From positions 144,306 to 208,305 of the forward strand of contig JAHDQY010000003.1 of assembly GCA_018433595.1 (NCBI GenBank): 64,000 nt of DNA, given 5' to 3'. Under the pieces are notes generated by a model. It was not told the origin of the DNA and searched no databases. It saw only the letters and a list, made by a program, of their open reading frames with translations. This DNA is from Synergistales bacterium. Lineage in GTDB: Bacteria > Synergistota > Synergistia > Synergistales > Aminithiophilaceae. A program made the position numbers and the translations under genes. Positions within the stretch are counted from its first letter, which is position 1, and each line of letters starts with the position of its first letter. This document shows, piece after piece, positions 1 to 8,229 of the stretch.

Positions 1-334
1 GCTGGGACTTTCCGACTCCTTCCTCTTCTGGCGCGTCATGCTGCCTAACTGCAAGCAGGGCATCCTGGCCGGAACGGTGCTGGCCTTCGCGCGCGCCCTG
101 GGGGAGTACGGGGCGACCACCATGGTGACGGGCTATATCCCGAAGCGAACCGCCACCATCTCCACGACGGTCTACCAGCTCTGGCGGGAGGGGAACGACG
201 CCCTGGCCTATAAGTGGGTGGCGATCAACCTGGTCATTTCTGCGGTGGTGCTCATCGCCGTGAACATGCTTGAAAGCCGCTACAGACAGCCCAAGGGCGT
301 CGCCCGGGACGCTCTTCAGGACGAAGAGGCCTGA
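1..334 (+). CDS. modB: Molybdate ABC transporter permease, C-terminal part
   Basis: This is the 3' end of an integral-membrane permease that moves molybdate (or tungstate) across the inner membrane with ModA and ModC. The open frame enters from the left edge, so the start is missing. The visible part reads through the EAA-loop region (LP near the edge, then FARALGEYGATTMV), the motif that contacts the ATPase, and then one more membrane helix (about WVAINLVISAVVLIAVNML). It ends 12 nt before modC, so the two form an operon. The ModB assignment rests on the ALGEYGAT motif and on the neighbour. Confidence 0.85.
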   Translation, partial: LGLSDSFLFWRVMLPNCKQGILAGTVLAFARALGEYGATTMVTGYIPKRTATISTTVYQLWREGNDALAYKWVAINLVISAVVLIAVNMLESRYRQPKGVARDALQDEEA

Positions 335-346
335 GGAGGCGGCGAC

Positions 347-1408
347 GTGGCGCTCTCTGTCGATATCAGAAAAAAGATGGGAGAGTTTCTCCTGGACGTG
401 CGCTTCGAGGCGGAGGATGAAGCCCTGGCTCTTCTGGGCTCCTCCGGCTGCGGCAAGAGCGTGACCCTCAGGTGTATCGCGGGCGTCCTCCGACCTGACG
501 AAGGGCGGATCGTCCTTGACGGTCGGACTCTCTTCGATTCCGAGGCGGGCGTCAACCTCCCTCCCCAACAGCGGAGCGTGGGGATGCTCTTTCAGAATTA
601 TGCCCTCTTCCCCAACATGACCGTGGAGAGGAATATCCTCTCCGTGCTGAAAAAGGAACGGAAAGTCCGGCGGAGGGAACGCCTGGAGGCCCTGTTGGAC
701 CGGTTCTATCTCCGGGGGCTGGAGGCCCACTACCCCTCGCAGCTCTCGGGAGGCCAGCAGCAGCGGGTTGCGCTGGCGCGCATCCTTGCCAGCGGGCCCT
801 CGCTCATCATGCTGGATGAACCTCTCTCCGCCTTGGACAGCTACCTCCGATGGCAGCTTGAAATGGAACTGGTGCGGCTCCTGGAGAGTTTCGAGGGAAC
901 GACCCTCTATGTCTCCCACAATCGGAACGAGGTGTACCGCCTGTGCAGTAGGGTCTGCGTCATTCACCGGGGACGTTCCGAACCGGTCCGCGATATGGGG
1001 ACCCTCTTCAAGGAACCCCGGACTTTGGCGTCGGCGCTTCTTTCGGGGTGCAAGAATTATTCCCGCATCGAGCGGAAGGGGGAGCGGTCCGTTTTCGCGC
1101 TGGATTGGGGTGTCCGCCTGACCTGCGGTGAAAGAGTTCCCGAGGATGCCCGATACGTCGGCGTCCGGGCTCACTACCTGATCCTCTGTGACGGGCCGGG
1201 AGAGAACGTCCTCTCCTGTACGGTGCTCCGGGTGATTGAGGATGCCTTTTCAACCATCGTCATGATCCTGCCGGAGACGACCGTCCCCGGCAGGGGTGAA
1301 GCAGGTATCCGTATGGAGCTTCCGAAGGAAGAGGCGGCAACGATTCGAGAGGGGGAAAAGATCTTTGTCAGGATTCAGCCTGAGGATGTCATGCCGCTGC
1401 GAAGGTAG
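347..1408 (+). CDS. modC: Molybdate ABC transporter ATP-binding protein
   Basis: This is the ATPase that powers molybdate/tungstate import at the inner membrane. Walker A is GSSGCGKS (31-38), the Q-loop lies in FQNYALFPN, the signature is LSGGQQQR (133-140) and Walker B is LIMLDEP (153-159), followed by the SALD D-loop. A regulatory C-terminal part follows (about 235-353), of the size expected for a single MOP/TOBE-like fold. The start is GTG at 347 with GAGGAGG just upstream. It follows modB by 12 nt. The anion could equally be tungstate or sulfate, but the short C-terminal part and the ModB-type permease favour molybdate. Confidence 0.88.
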   Translation: MALSVDIRKKMGEFLLDVRFEAEDEALALLGSSGCGKSVTLRCIAGVLRPDEGRIVLDGRTLFDSEAGVNLPPQQRSVGMLFQNYALFPNMTVERNILSVLKKERKVRRRERLEALLDRFYLRGLEAHYPSQLSGGQQQRVALARILASGPSLIMLDEPLSALDSYLRWQLEMELVRLLESFEGTTLYVSHNRNEVYRLCSRVCVIHRGRSEPVRDMGTLFKEPRTLASALLSGCKNYSRIERKGERSVFALDWGVRLTCGERVPEDARYVGVRAHYLILCDGPGENVLSCTVLRVIEDAFSTIVMILPETTVPGRGEAGIRMELPKEEAATIREGEKIFVRIQPEDVMPLRR

Positions 1409-1419
1409 ATCCGGATAGG

Positions 1420-1440
1420 GGGCCGTCGTCGCGACGGCCC
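1420..1440 (+). terminator. Terminator after modC
   Basis: A 9-bp perfect GC-rich stem (1420-1428 with 1432-1440) around a 3-nt loop lies 12 nt after the modC stop and is followed by TTCCTGTT. It is a plausible intrinsic terminator with a weak U-tract. Confidence 0.65.
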
Positions 1441-1645
1441 TTCCTGTTGGGTGAGCAAGACCGGTTTTTGTGGAGGCTGAATTCGGATTCGGCCCGGCCG
1501 TTGCACTCGGAGCGTCAATCCGCGATGATCTGAGAAGGCGAAAGTTTTTGGAGTCCCGCCTGACGGCTTCCTGTATGAGCTTCCCGGTTTCCGGCAAGCG
1601 GAAGGGGCATGCGTCCGAAGAAAATAAAAGGAGGAGGGAGGTTCC

Positions 1646-2026
1646 ATGAAGAAAAAGAAGCTCGGCATCGCCTTGGCCCTGGCCCTGATCCTTCTGGCTC
1701 TGGCACTTTCTCAGGGGGTTCGCCGCGACGAAGAAGTGCGCCTCGCCGTGACCGGCGGGGAACCCGTCGTCTATCGCTGCAGCAACGGTGACCGCCTTGC
1801 GGCGCGTTACTACGGCCTCTCCGACGGCAGCCTTCACTTCGTCAAGGTCCTTTTCCCCGACGGCAGGGAGTTCACGTTGCCTCAGGTTCTTTCGGCGTCG
1901 GGGGCCCGTTACACCGACGATGCCGAGCTGGTCTGGTGGGTCAAGGGAGAGCGCGTCTATGTCGAGAAGCGCGATGAGTCGGGGGGATGGCGGCCGTTTT
2001 ACGAGGAGTGTCGTCTTGAGCCCTGA
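1646..2026 (+). CDS. MliC-like C-type lysozyme inhibitor
   Basis: A 126-aa protein with an N-terminal hydrophobic segment (about residues 6-23) that should place it outside the inner membrane. The rest matches the MliC/PF09864 pattern: YRCSNGDRLAARYY, then LPQVLSASGARYTDD and LVWWVKGERVYVE. MliC proteins sit in the periplasm or outer membrane and block host lysozyme through the SASGARY loop. There is no lipobox cysteine, so it looks like a secreted or anchored form rather than a lipoprotein. The start ATG has GGAGGGAGG upstream. It appears monocistronic, lying between the mod terminator and the TRAP island. Confidence 0.8.
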   Translation: MKKKKLGIALALALILLALALSQGVRRDEEVRLAVTGGEPVVYRCSNGDRLAARYYGLSDGSLHFVKVLFPDGREFTLPQVLSASGARYTDDAELVWWVKGERVYVEKRDESGGWRPFYEECRLEP

Positions 2027-2115
2027 GTGCTGCCGTGGGGAGGTTGATTTCTGTCATTGTTTTAAAAGATAAATAAGATAAGAACTATAGAATTTCTGAC
2101 GGAATCAGGGAGAAT

Positions 2116-2162
2116 GGACCTCATCACCTTGCTGCAAGATCACGGTGAAGGAGGTCCTTTTT
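2116..2162 (+). promoter_or_regulatory. Hairpin that buries the ribosome-binding site of the TRAP operon
   Basis: GGACCTC (2116-2122) pairs with GAGGTCC (2151-2157) and TCACC (2124-2128) with GGTGA (2144-2148). The 3' arm contains the AAGGAGGT ribosome-binding site for the gene at 2164, and TTTTT follows directly (2158-2162). The element could work as a translational lock or as an attenuator. Which of the two it is, and what opens it, cannot be read from sequence. Confidence 0.55.
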
Positions 2163-2163
2163 C

Positions 2164-2715
2164 ATGAAACGACTGTTCCGAGCGTTCCTCGTCTCTCTGC
2201 TTCTTTCCGCTGCCTTCTCCGGCGCCGCTTCGGCCGCCGCCGTGGCCCTCACCTCCGTCGGCCAGAGCCCGGACGCCATGATGGTCCGTGTCGTCTTCCG
2301 CAAGCTTGCCGTCGATGTCGATTACGACGCTCTCATGAGATCCGATGCCCTGCCGGGGCACAGGGTTCTCGTCGCCGTCGTCGGCGGCAGCTCCAAGGGG
2401 TTAGGTGCCGCCGGGATCAACCAGGATCAGGAGAAGGCCCGGTCCGTCGATCTCGTCGAAAAGGCCCGGGAGCAGGGAATCAAGGTTCTGGTGATGCATG
2501 TCGGCGGCGAGGGACGTCGAGGGACCCTCTCCGACCTCTTCATCGAGGCCGTCGTTCCCCTCGCCGATCACCTCATCCTCGTCGAGGGAGCCGACAAGGA
2601 CGGTCTCTTCACGCGCCTCATCGAGGGGAAGGGCATCGCCGTCGACACGGCGCCGACGGTCCGCGATACCGACGTGCCGCTTCGCGGTGTCCTGGCCCGG
2701 TGGGGCCTGCTCTAG
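2164..2715 (+). CDS. Exported DUF6305-like protein of the TRAP-type operon
   Basis: A 183-aa protein with a clear signal peptide (MKRLFRAFLVSLLLSAAF, cleavage around ASA at 24-26). The mature part has alternating strands and helices (VLVAVVGGSSKGLGAAG, IKVLVMHVGGEGRRG, HLILVEGADKDG), suggesting a small Rossmann-like alpha/beta fold. I relate it tentatively to DUF6305, which I recall lying beside TRAP-type permeases. It sits 12 nt upstream of the permease and could be its extracytoplasmic partner, as no classical DctP protein is present here. That role is inference. Confidence 0.6.
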   Translation: MKRLFRAFLVSLLLSAAFSGAASAAAVALTSVGQSPDAMMVRVVFRKLAVDVDYDALMRSDALPGHRVLVAVVGGSSKGLGAAGINQDQEKARSVDLVEKAREQGIKVLVMHVGGEGRRGTLSDLFIEAVVPLADHLILVEGADKDGLFTRLIEGKGIAVDTAPTVRDTDVPLRGVLARWGLL

Positions 2716-2727
2716 CCGGAGCTGGCC

Positions 2728-4014
2728 ATGGACTGGTTCTGGCCTGAAGGGTTCCATACCCTGGCCATGGTGGGGAGCTTCGCCTTCGGGGCCTTTGCCC
2801 TGAAGCTTCCCATCGCCGTGGCCATGGGAGGCGCCGCCGTTGTCGGGGCTCTCCTCGGAGGAGCCGGTTTTCCCCTGAGTCACCTCGTCGAGGGAACCTT
2901 CGGTTATCTCGACACGATTCTCATCATCGCGACGGCAATGATCTTCATGAAGACCGTCGAGAGCATCGGGCTTCTCGAATCCGTCGCGGCCTGGATGATC
3001 CGGCGCTTCCGCAAGGCGCCGGCCCTCCTTTCGCTGGGCATCATGGGCCTGATCATGGTGCCGGGGATGATCACGGGCTCGTCGACGGCGGCCGTCCTCA
3101 CCACGGGGGCTCTCGTCGCCCCCGTTCTGATCCGCCTCGGCGTTCCCCCAGTCAAGACGGCGGCGGCCATCGCCATGGGGGCCATCTACGGCATGATCGC
3201 CCCGCCCATCAGCCTGCCGGCGATGATCATCGGCGGCGGCATCGACATGCCCTATGTCGGTTTCGGCCTGCCCTTGCTGGTCTGCACCGTTCCCCTGGCT
3301 ATTTTCACCGCTTTGAGGCTGATCTACCCCGATCTGCGACGGAGAAGGGAGGACCCGGCGCTGGCCACGGAGCTGGAGCGGATGGCGCGCGTTCCTCTCT
3401 CCTTGCGTCTTTTCGCCCCCATTCTGGCTCTGACGGTTCTTCTTGCCGGTGAGCGTCTTTTTCCTGAAATCTGGCCCTCGTTGGGAATGCCCCTGGATTT
3501 CCTCATCGCCTCTTTCGTGGCCCTCTTCGTCGGCGTCAAGTGGAACCCGATCGAGGCAGTCACGTCGGCCGTCAACGACGCCCTTCCCGTCATGGGAATC
3601 CTCATGGGCGTGGGGATGTTCATCCAGGTCATGACTCTCATCGGCATCCGGGGATTCGTCGTCGTCTCGGCTCTCGCCCTGCCCGCCTGGCTGCTCTACT
3701 TCGGCATCGCCACGTCCATGCCCCTTTTCGGAGCCGTATCGGCCTTCGGTTCCGCCTCGGTTCTCGGTGTCCCCTTCCTCTTGGCGCTGCTGGGCCGGAA
3801 CGAGATCATCGTCGGATCGGCCCTGAGTCTCATCGCCGGGCTGGGGGACCTCATGCCCCCGACGGCCCTGGCGGGGATTTTCGCGGCCCAGGTCGTCGGA
3901 GAGGAGAACTATTTCAAGGTTCTCCGCCACTGCGTCGTCCCCGGCCTTCTGACGGCGGCCTGGGGCATCGCCGTCATTTTAGGCGCCAAGACGATCGCCG
4001 CCATGCTCTACTAG
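2728..4014 (+). CDS. TRAP-type large permease (DctM-like)
   Basis: A 428-aa polytopic membrane protein with about 11-12 hydrophobic segments. It shows the two-fold arrangement typical of the ion-transporter superfamily: GLIMVPGMITGSSTAA in the first half and GVPFLLALLGRNEI in the second, plus AIYGMIAPPISLPAMII. Such proteins import organic acids using a sodium or proton gradient. No DctQ-type small subunit of normal size is seen; the 47-aa protein that follows may replace it. Context with gamma-glutamyltransferase and an M14 deacylase suggests uptake of glutamate or an acylated derivative, which is inference. Confidence 0.8.
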   Translation: MDWFWPEGFHTLAMVGSFAFGAFALKLPIAVAMGGAAVVGALLGGAGFPLSHLVEGTFGYLDTILIIATAMIFMKTVESIGLLESVAAWMIRRFRKAPALLSLGIMGLIMVPGMITGSSTAAVLTTGALVAPVLIRLGVPPVKTAAAIAMGAIYGMIAPPISLPAMIIGGGIDMPYVGFGLPLLVCTVPLAIFTALRLIYPDLRRRREDPALATELERMARVPLSLRLFAPILALTVLLAGERLFPEIWPSLGMPLDFLIASFVALFVGVKWNPIEAVTSAVNDALPVMGILMGVGMFIQVMTLIGIRGFVVVSALALPAWLLYFGIATSMPLFGAVSAFGSASVLGVPFLLALLGRNEIIVGSALSLIAGLGDLMPPTALAGIFAAQVVGEENYFKVLRHCVVPGLLTAAWGIAVILGAKTIAAMLY

Positions 4015-4027
4015 GAGGTAGCCTGTG

Positions 4028-4171
4028 ATGACGTTCATTTACCGGGGTATCGCCCTTTTTGTTCTGGCCTTTGTTCTGCGCTGCATGCTCAGGGAGAAGG
4101 ATTTCTGGAAGCAGGTGACGGCGACGATGGTCATCGTGCCTCTTGCCATGCGGATTCTGTTGATAAAGTGA
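4028..4171 (+). CDS. 47-aa membrane protein in the TRAP operon
   Basis: A short frame starting at ATG 4028 (or GTG 4025), 13 nt after the permease stop, with AGGAGGT overlapping that stop. It encodes two hydrophobic stretches (YRGIALFVLAFVLRC and VTATMVIVPLAMRILLI) separated by a charged turn (REKDFWKQ). Its TGA overlaps the GTG start of the next gene, so it is tied to the operon translationally. Size and position suggest a reduced small subunit of the permease. I do not recognise a family. Confidence 0.6.
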   Translation: MTFIYRGIALFVLAFVLRCMLREKDFWKQVTATMVIVPLAMRILLIK

Positions 4172-5334
4172 GGGAATCGGCCGTGGATATCCGTCTCAAG
4201 GGAACCAATAAGACGGCGCTCTTCCTCCTGGCTCTGGCCCTGACCGTCATGGGCTGGACGGGGCGGAGCTATCGGGCCATGCATGAGCCCGATGTCGTCG
4301 TCCCGGCGCCGGGTTACACCGAACATCGTCTCTCGGAGTGGTTCGACGGCATTGCCGGGACGCCCGCCGATACGGCCGTCTACATTCAGGACAGCGGCAT
4401 CTCCGGCGGCACCGTCTTCGTCATGGGCGGCACCCACCCCAACGAACCGGCCGCCTCCATGGCGGCGGTGCTCCTTCTTGAGCGCGCCAGGGTCGCCACC
4501 GGCCGGCTCATCGTCGTCCCCTTCGCCAACATGATGGCCTTCAGTCACAACTCGCCCCAGGAGGGCCACCCGAGGAAGATGCACTTCACCCTCTCCGACG
4601 GATCGATCCGCGATTTCCGCTACGGATCGCGGGCGACGAACCCCATCTACCAGTGGCCCGCGCCGGACATCTACATCCATCACCCTTCGGGGCAGCAGCT
4701 TGCCGGCAGCGAGAGCAGCAACCTCAACAGAGCCCATCCCGGTCTGCCCGAGGGGAACCTCACCCGGCGTCTCGCCTATGCGTTGCTTGAGATGATCCGC
4801 AAGGAGAAGGTCGATCTCGCCTTCGACCTCCACGAGGCCTCACCGGAGTACCCCGTCGTCAATGCCATCGTGGCTCATGAAAGGAGCATGGAGCTCGCAG
4901 CCATGGTGACGATGGAGCTGGAGGCCCAGGGCATTCCCATGCGCCTTGAGCCGTCGCCGGCGAATCTCCGCGGCCTCACCCATCGCGAATGGGGCGACAA
5001 CAGCGACGTCATGCCCATCCTCATGGAGACGGGAAACCCCAGCCAGGGCCGTTTCCGGGGGCGGACCGACGAACGGCTTGTCCTCACCGGCGAGGACAGG
5101 TTCTACGCCAAGGCCTCCGAGCTGGGGCGGCTCTTCATCCCCTACGTCAAAGACCAGCCCATCGACCTGCGAGTGGCCCGCCATGTGACGGCCGTCATGA
5201 GCTTCATGGAGATGCTGGGCTTCGTCAAACCCGAAGCGGAGATCGTCGTCGATGGTGTTCCCGGCTTCGAGGAGATCCTGGGAAAAGGCGTCGGCGCCTT
5301 TTTGACGCCCCTGTCTCACCGTTCCTTGCAGTGA
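4168..5334 (+). CDS. M14-type aspartoacylase/succinylglutamate desuccinylase-like hydrolase
   Basis: A zinc hydrolase that should release an acyl or amino-acyl group from an amide bond. Zinc ligands are H90 and E93 in GGTHPNEPA and H222 in FDLHEASP, the spacing seen in the succinylglutamate desuccinylase/aspartoacylase branch of M14. An N-terminal hydrophobic segment (about 17-30) makes it membrane-anchored or exported, so it likely works outside the cytoplasm. The GTG start overlaps the preceding stop (GTGA). At 388 aa it is longer than cytoplasmic AstE (about 320). In this operon a gamma-glutamyl or N-acyl-glutamate substrate is attractive but unproven. Confidence 0.75.
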   Translation: MRESAVDIRLKGTNKTALFLLALALTVMGWTGRSYRAMHEPDVVVPAPGYTEHRLSEWFDGIAGTPADTAVYIQDSGISGGTVFVMGGTHPNEPAASMAAVLLLERARVATGRLIVVPFANMMAFSHNSPQEGHPRKMHFTLSDGSIRDFRYGSRATNPIYQWPAPDIYIHHPSGQQLAGSESSNLNRAHPGLPEGNLTRRLAYALLEMIRKEKVDLAFDLHEASPEYPVVNAIVAHERSMELAAMVTMELEAQGIPMRLEPSPANLRGLTHREWGDNSDVMPILMETGNPSQGRFRGRTDERLVLTGEDRFYAKASELGRLFIPYVKDQPIDLRVARHVTAVMSFMEMLGFVKPEAEIVVDGVPGFEEILGKGVGAFLTPLSHRSLQ

Positions 5335-5427
5335 AGGAGGTAATGAGGATGCCTGTGCCGTGCTCTGAGAGGGGTGTCCTTTTATGACGGCTCCTCAGCG
5401 GGCCGATCCGGAGGGAGGAGTGGTTCC

Positions 5428-7143
5428 ATGAAAAAGAGATTCGTCTGTCTTCTCGCGGCGGTTTTCGTCGCCCTGGCCGGTGTTGCCTGGGCCGTTGATT
5501 TTCAGGACGTGACGGCCAGGCACGGCATGGTCTCGTCGGCCCACGAGCTGGCTTCCGAGGCGGGAGTCGAGATCATGCGGAAGGGCGGAAACGCCGTCGA
5601 CGCCGCCGTGGCCACCATGCTGGCCCTCAACGTCGTCGAACCCAACGCCTCGGGGCTGGGCGGAGGCGGCTTCATGGTCGTCCGTTTCGCCGAGACGGGC
5701 GAGGTCGTCTTCCTCGACTACCGTGAGACGGCGCCGACCTCGGCGACGAAGGACATGTACGCCTCGGACCAGGCCAAGGCGGAAAAGTGGTCCGTCCTGG
5801 GCGGCAAGGCCGTCGGCGTTCCCGGTCAGGTGATGGGGATGTTCACGGCCCTGGAGAAGTACGGCACCATGAGCTTCGCCGAAGTGGCCGAGCCGTCCGT
5901 TCGTCTCGCCGAAGAGGGTTTCGAGGTTCACCCCATGCAGACGGGGATCGTCACCGACAATTTTGAAAAGATATCCGCCTACAACGACATCGACAGGCTC
6001 GCCTTCTTCGAAGAGGGGCTGCCCATCGAAGCCGGCAAGATCCTCCGCCAGCCCGAGCTGGCCAGAGCCTTCCGCCTCCTGGCCGATCAGGGGCAGGAGG
6101 CCTTCTACGGCGGCCCGATCGGCCAGGCTCTCGTCGCCGCCGTCAACGCTTCGGGCGGCGCCATGGCGATGAAGGATCTCCAGAACTACGCCGTCAAGGT
6201 AGGGGACCCCGTCCACGGCAGTTACCGGGGCTACGAGATCTATTCGACACCTCCCGCCTCCAGCGGCGGCACCCACATCATCCAGCTCCTGAACATCATG
6301 GAGACCTTCCCCGTCTCAAGCTGGAGGCACAACCAGCCTCGGCATCTTCACGCTCTCGCCGAGGCGATGAAGCTTGTCTTCGCCGACCGGGGCAGGTACA
6401 TGGCCGACACGGCTTTCGTCAAGGTCCCCGTCAAGGGGCTCTCCAGCAAGGAGTACGCCGCCAGGCTGGCCCGGAAGATCAGGATGGACGAGATCCTCGT
6501 CGACGTCGAAGCCGATGATCCCTGGCCCTACGACGACCAGGGCGCCTGCGCCTATCTCGGCGGGGCTGATGGCCGGCGCATCTCGACGAGCCACTTCTCC
6601 GTCGTCGACGAGAAGGGGAACATCGTCGCCTCGACGAATACGGTGAACTACTTCTTTGGCTCCGGCGTCTTCGTCCCCGAGTACGGTTTCGTCCTCAACA
6701 ACGAGATGGACGACTTCTCCGCCGACCCTCAGAGCGTGAACGCTCCCGAACCGGGCAAGCGCCCCCTCTCGTCCATGTCCCCCTCGGTCGTTCTTGATCC
6801 TCAGGGCCGCCCCTTCATGACCATCGGCGCTGCCGGGGCCATGCGGATCATCTCCGCCGTCAGCCAGATCATCATGAACGTCGTCGATTTCGGGATGACC
6901 ATGGACGAGGCCATCGAACAGCCCCGGATTTTCACCTACGCCTCGGGCGGCAAGCGCGGCCCTTTGAGGATGGAGGATGCCATCGATCCCGTTGTGGCCA
7001 AGCTTCTCGAGTGGAGGGGGCACAACGTCGAGGTGCAGCCTCGGGGCGGCTATTACGGCACGGCCCAGGGGATCCTCTTTCGTGACGGCGTCATGTACGG
7101 CGGGGCCGACAGCCGTCGTCTCGGGGTTCCCGTCGGCTATTAG
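5428..7143 (+). CDS. ggt: Gamma-glutamyltransferase (Ggt/CapD family)
   Basis: A 571-aa Ntn-hydrolase proenzyme that cleaves gamma-glutamyl bonds outside the cytoplasm. The signal peptide is MKKRFVCLLAAVFVALAGVAWA. The autoprocessing site is T387 in STSHFSVVD, making the small subunit about 185 aa. Downstream are NTVNYFFGSGV, LNNEMDDFS and KRPLSSMSPSVV, all family motifs. I chose ATG 5428 (GGAGGGAGGAG upstream) over an upstream GTG because it places the signal peptide at the N-terminus. Lying just before pgsBC, it may act like CapD/PgdS, trimming poly-gamma-glutamate, or it may recycle gamma-glutamyl peptides. Confidence 0.9.
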   Translation: MKKRFVCLLAAVFVALAGVAWAVDFQDVTARHGMVSSAHELASEAGVEIMRKGGNAVDAAVATMLALNVVEPNASGLGGGGFMVVRFAETGEVVFLDYRETAPTSATKDMYASDQAKAEKWSVLGGKAVGVPGQVMGMFTALEKYGTMSFAEVAEPSVRLAEEGFEVHPMQTGIVTDNFEKISAYNDIDRLAFFEEGLPIEAGKILRQPELARAFRLLADQGQEAFYGGPIGQALVAAVNASGGAMAMKDLQNYAVKVGDPVHGSYRGYEIYSTPPASSGGTHIIQLLNIMETFPVSSWRHNQPRHLHALAEAMKLVFADRGRYMADTAFVKVPVKGLSSKEYAARLARKIRMDEILVDVEADDPWPYDDQGACAYLGGADGRRISTSHFSVVDEKGNIVASTNTVNYFFGSGVFVPEYGFVLNNEMDDFSADPQSVNAPEPGKRPLSSMSPSVVLDPQGRPFMTIGAAGAMRIISAVSQIIMNVVDFGMTMDEAIEQPRIFTYASGGKRGPLRMEDAIDPVVAKLLEWRGHNVEVQPRGGYYGTAQGILFRDGVMYGGADSRRLGVPVGY

Positions 7144-7191
7144 CCGAAAGGGACCGTCCCTCTTGGAACGGTTGGCCTGAGAGGTTAGTCT

Positions 7192-7221
7192 AAAGGGGCG
7201 GCCGATAGGGCCGCCCCCTTT
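7192..7221 (+). terminator. Terminator-like hairpin between ggt and pgsB
   Basis: AAAGGGGCGGCC (7192-7203) faces GGCCGCCCCCTTT (7209-7221), giving a strong GC stem followed by CAAG rather than a T-run. It may end or reduce transcription from ggt into the pgs genes. Confidence 0.5.
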
Positions 7222-7248
7222 CAAGTCGGGAAAAAGGAGGGAGAGACG

Positions 7249-8229
7249 CTGGCGGGACCGAGCTGTTCCATCGTTGTCACAGGAACGCGGGGAAAGAGCA
7301 GCCTCGTCCGCCTGCTGGCGGCGGGCTTCCGCTCTCTGGAACTCTCCTGTTGGGCCCGCTTCACCGGCGTCGTCCCCACGGAGATCTCTCCCGCCGGGGC
7401 CCGGACGATTCTTCGCTCCCAAGGAGGGCATATCGGAGAGCTGCGCTGGTGGCTGAACCGGCTTCCCCCGACGCAGGCCGTCGTCGTCGAAAACAGCGCC
7501 GTCTCTCCCGAGTTGCAGCCTCTGGCGGCCCGGTGGCTCCGGCCTCGTCTCGTCGTCGTCACCAACGTCAGGGCCGATCACGAGGAGACCTGGGGCCCCG
7601 GCAGGGATGGGGCCCGCCGCGCCCTCCTCGCCGGCATTCCCCGGGAGGTCCCCGTCCTCCTCGGCGAGGAGCCCTCTTCCGATGAGGCTCTCCTTCAGGC
7701 TCTCCGGGAGCGGGGCAATGTCCTCATCCCTGTCGCCGGCGGAGGCGGTGGCTACGAGGCCTCCAATCGCCGCCTCGCCCTCGGCGCTTTCGCCTTCTTC
7801 GGCCTCGACCCGTCGAAAGTCGCCTTCGAGCCTTTCCTCGTCGACGATCCGGGACGTTTCCGCCTCCTCAAGGGGGACTCGGGCCTTCTGGCCTTTGCCT
7901 TCTCCGCCAACGATCCCGAAAGCACCGAGGCCCTCTGGGGCTCCACGGAGTGGAAGTCCGAAGAGACGGCGGTCCTCTTCAACCATCGCAAGGATCGCCC
8001 GCGCCGCTTCGAAGCCTTCCTCCCCTGGCTCGCCTCCAGGCGCTGGAAGAGTCTCTTGCTTTGCGGCTCCCACCCCTGGCGGCCTGTCGCAGGCTTCCGC
8101 TGGATCCCCGTGACGTCGTCGCAGGAGCTGAAGGCCCTCGTCGACCGTTCAGGTCGCCTTTTCGGCTGCGGGAACGCCGCCGGTCTTCCCCGCGACGTTC
8201 TTGAGCGTTTCGAGGAGGTCCCGACGTGA
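7249..8229 (+). CDS. pgsB: Poly-gamma-glutamate synthase ligase subunit PgsB/CapB, CTG start
   Basis: A Mur-ligase-like ATP-dependent amide ligase that polymerises glutamate through gamma bonds at the inner membrane face. The ATP loop is VTGTRGKSS (residues 10-18); VVTNVRADHEETWGP and the C-terminal FGCGNAAG are also CapB-like. The frame has an in-frame stop at 7186 and no ATG, GTG or TTG before the ATP loop; the first such codon is TTG 7513. CTG 7249 lies 8 nt after GGAGG and gives a complete 326-aa protein, so I take it as the start. It is shorter than the usual CapB (about 390 aa). Its stop overlaps the pgsC start. Confidence 0.82.
   Translation: MAGPSCSIVVTGTRGKSSLVRLLAAGFRSLELSCWARFTGVVPTEISPAGARTILRSQGGHIGELRWWLNRLPPTQAVVVENSAVSPELQPLAARWLRPRLVVVTNVRADHEETWGPGRDGARRALLAGIPREVPVLLGEEPSSDEALLQALRERGNVLIPVAGGGGGYEASNRRLALGAFAFFGLDPSKVAFEPFLVDDPGRFRLLKGDSGLLAFAFSANDPESTEALWGSTEWKSEETAVLFNHRKDRPRRFEAFLPWLASRRWKSLLLCGSHPWRPVAGFRWIPVTSSQELKALVDRSGRLFGCGNAAGLPRDVLERFEEVPT

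Noticed and set aside
2401..3930. Long minus-strand frame of 509 codons opposite the TRAP genes
   Set aside because: It is the antisense shadow of well-supported plus-strand genes, rich in Asp, Gly, Arg and His with no domain pattern or ribosome-binding site.
6316..8073. Minus-strand frame of 585 codons opposite ggt and pgsB
   Set aside because: Shadow frame; the plus-strand genes carry catalytic motifs across the whole interval.
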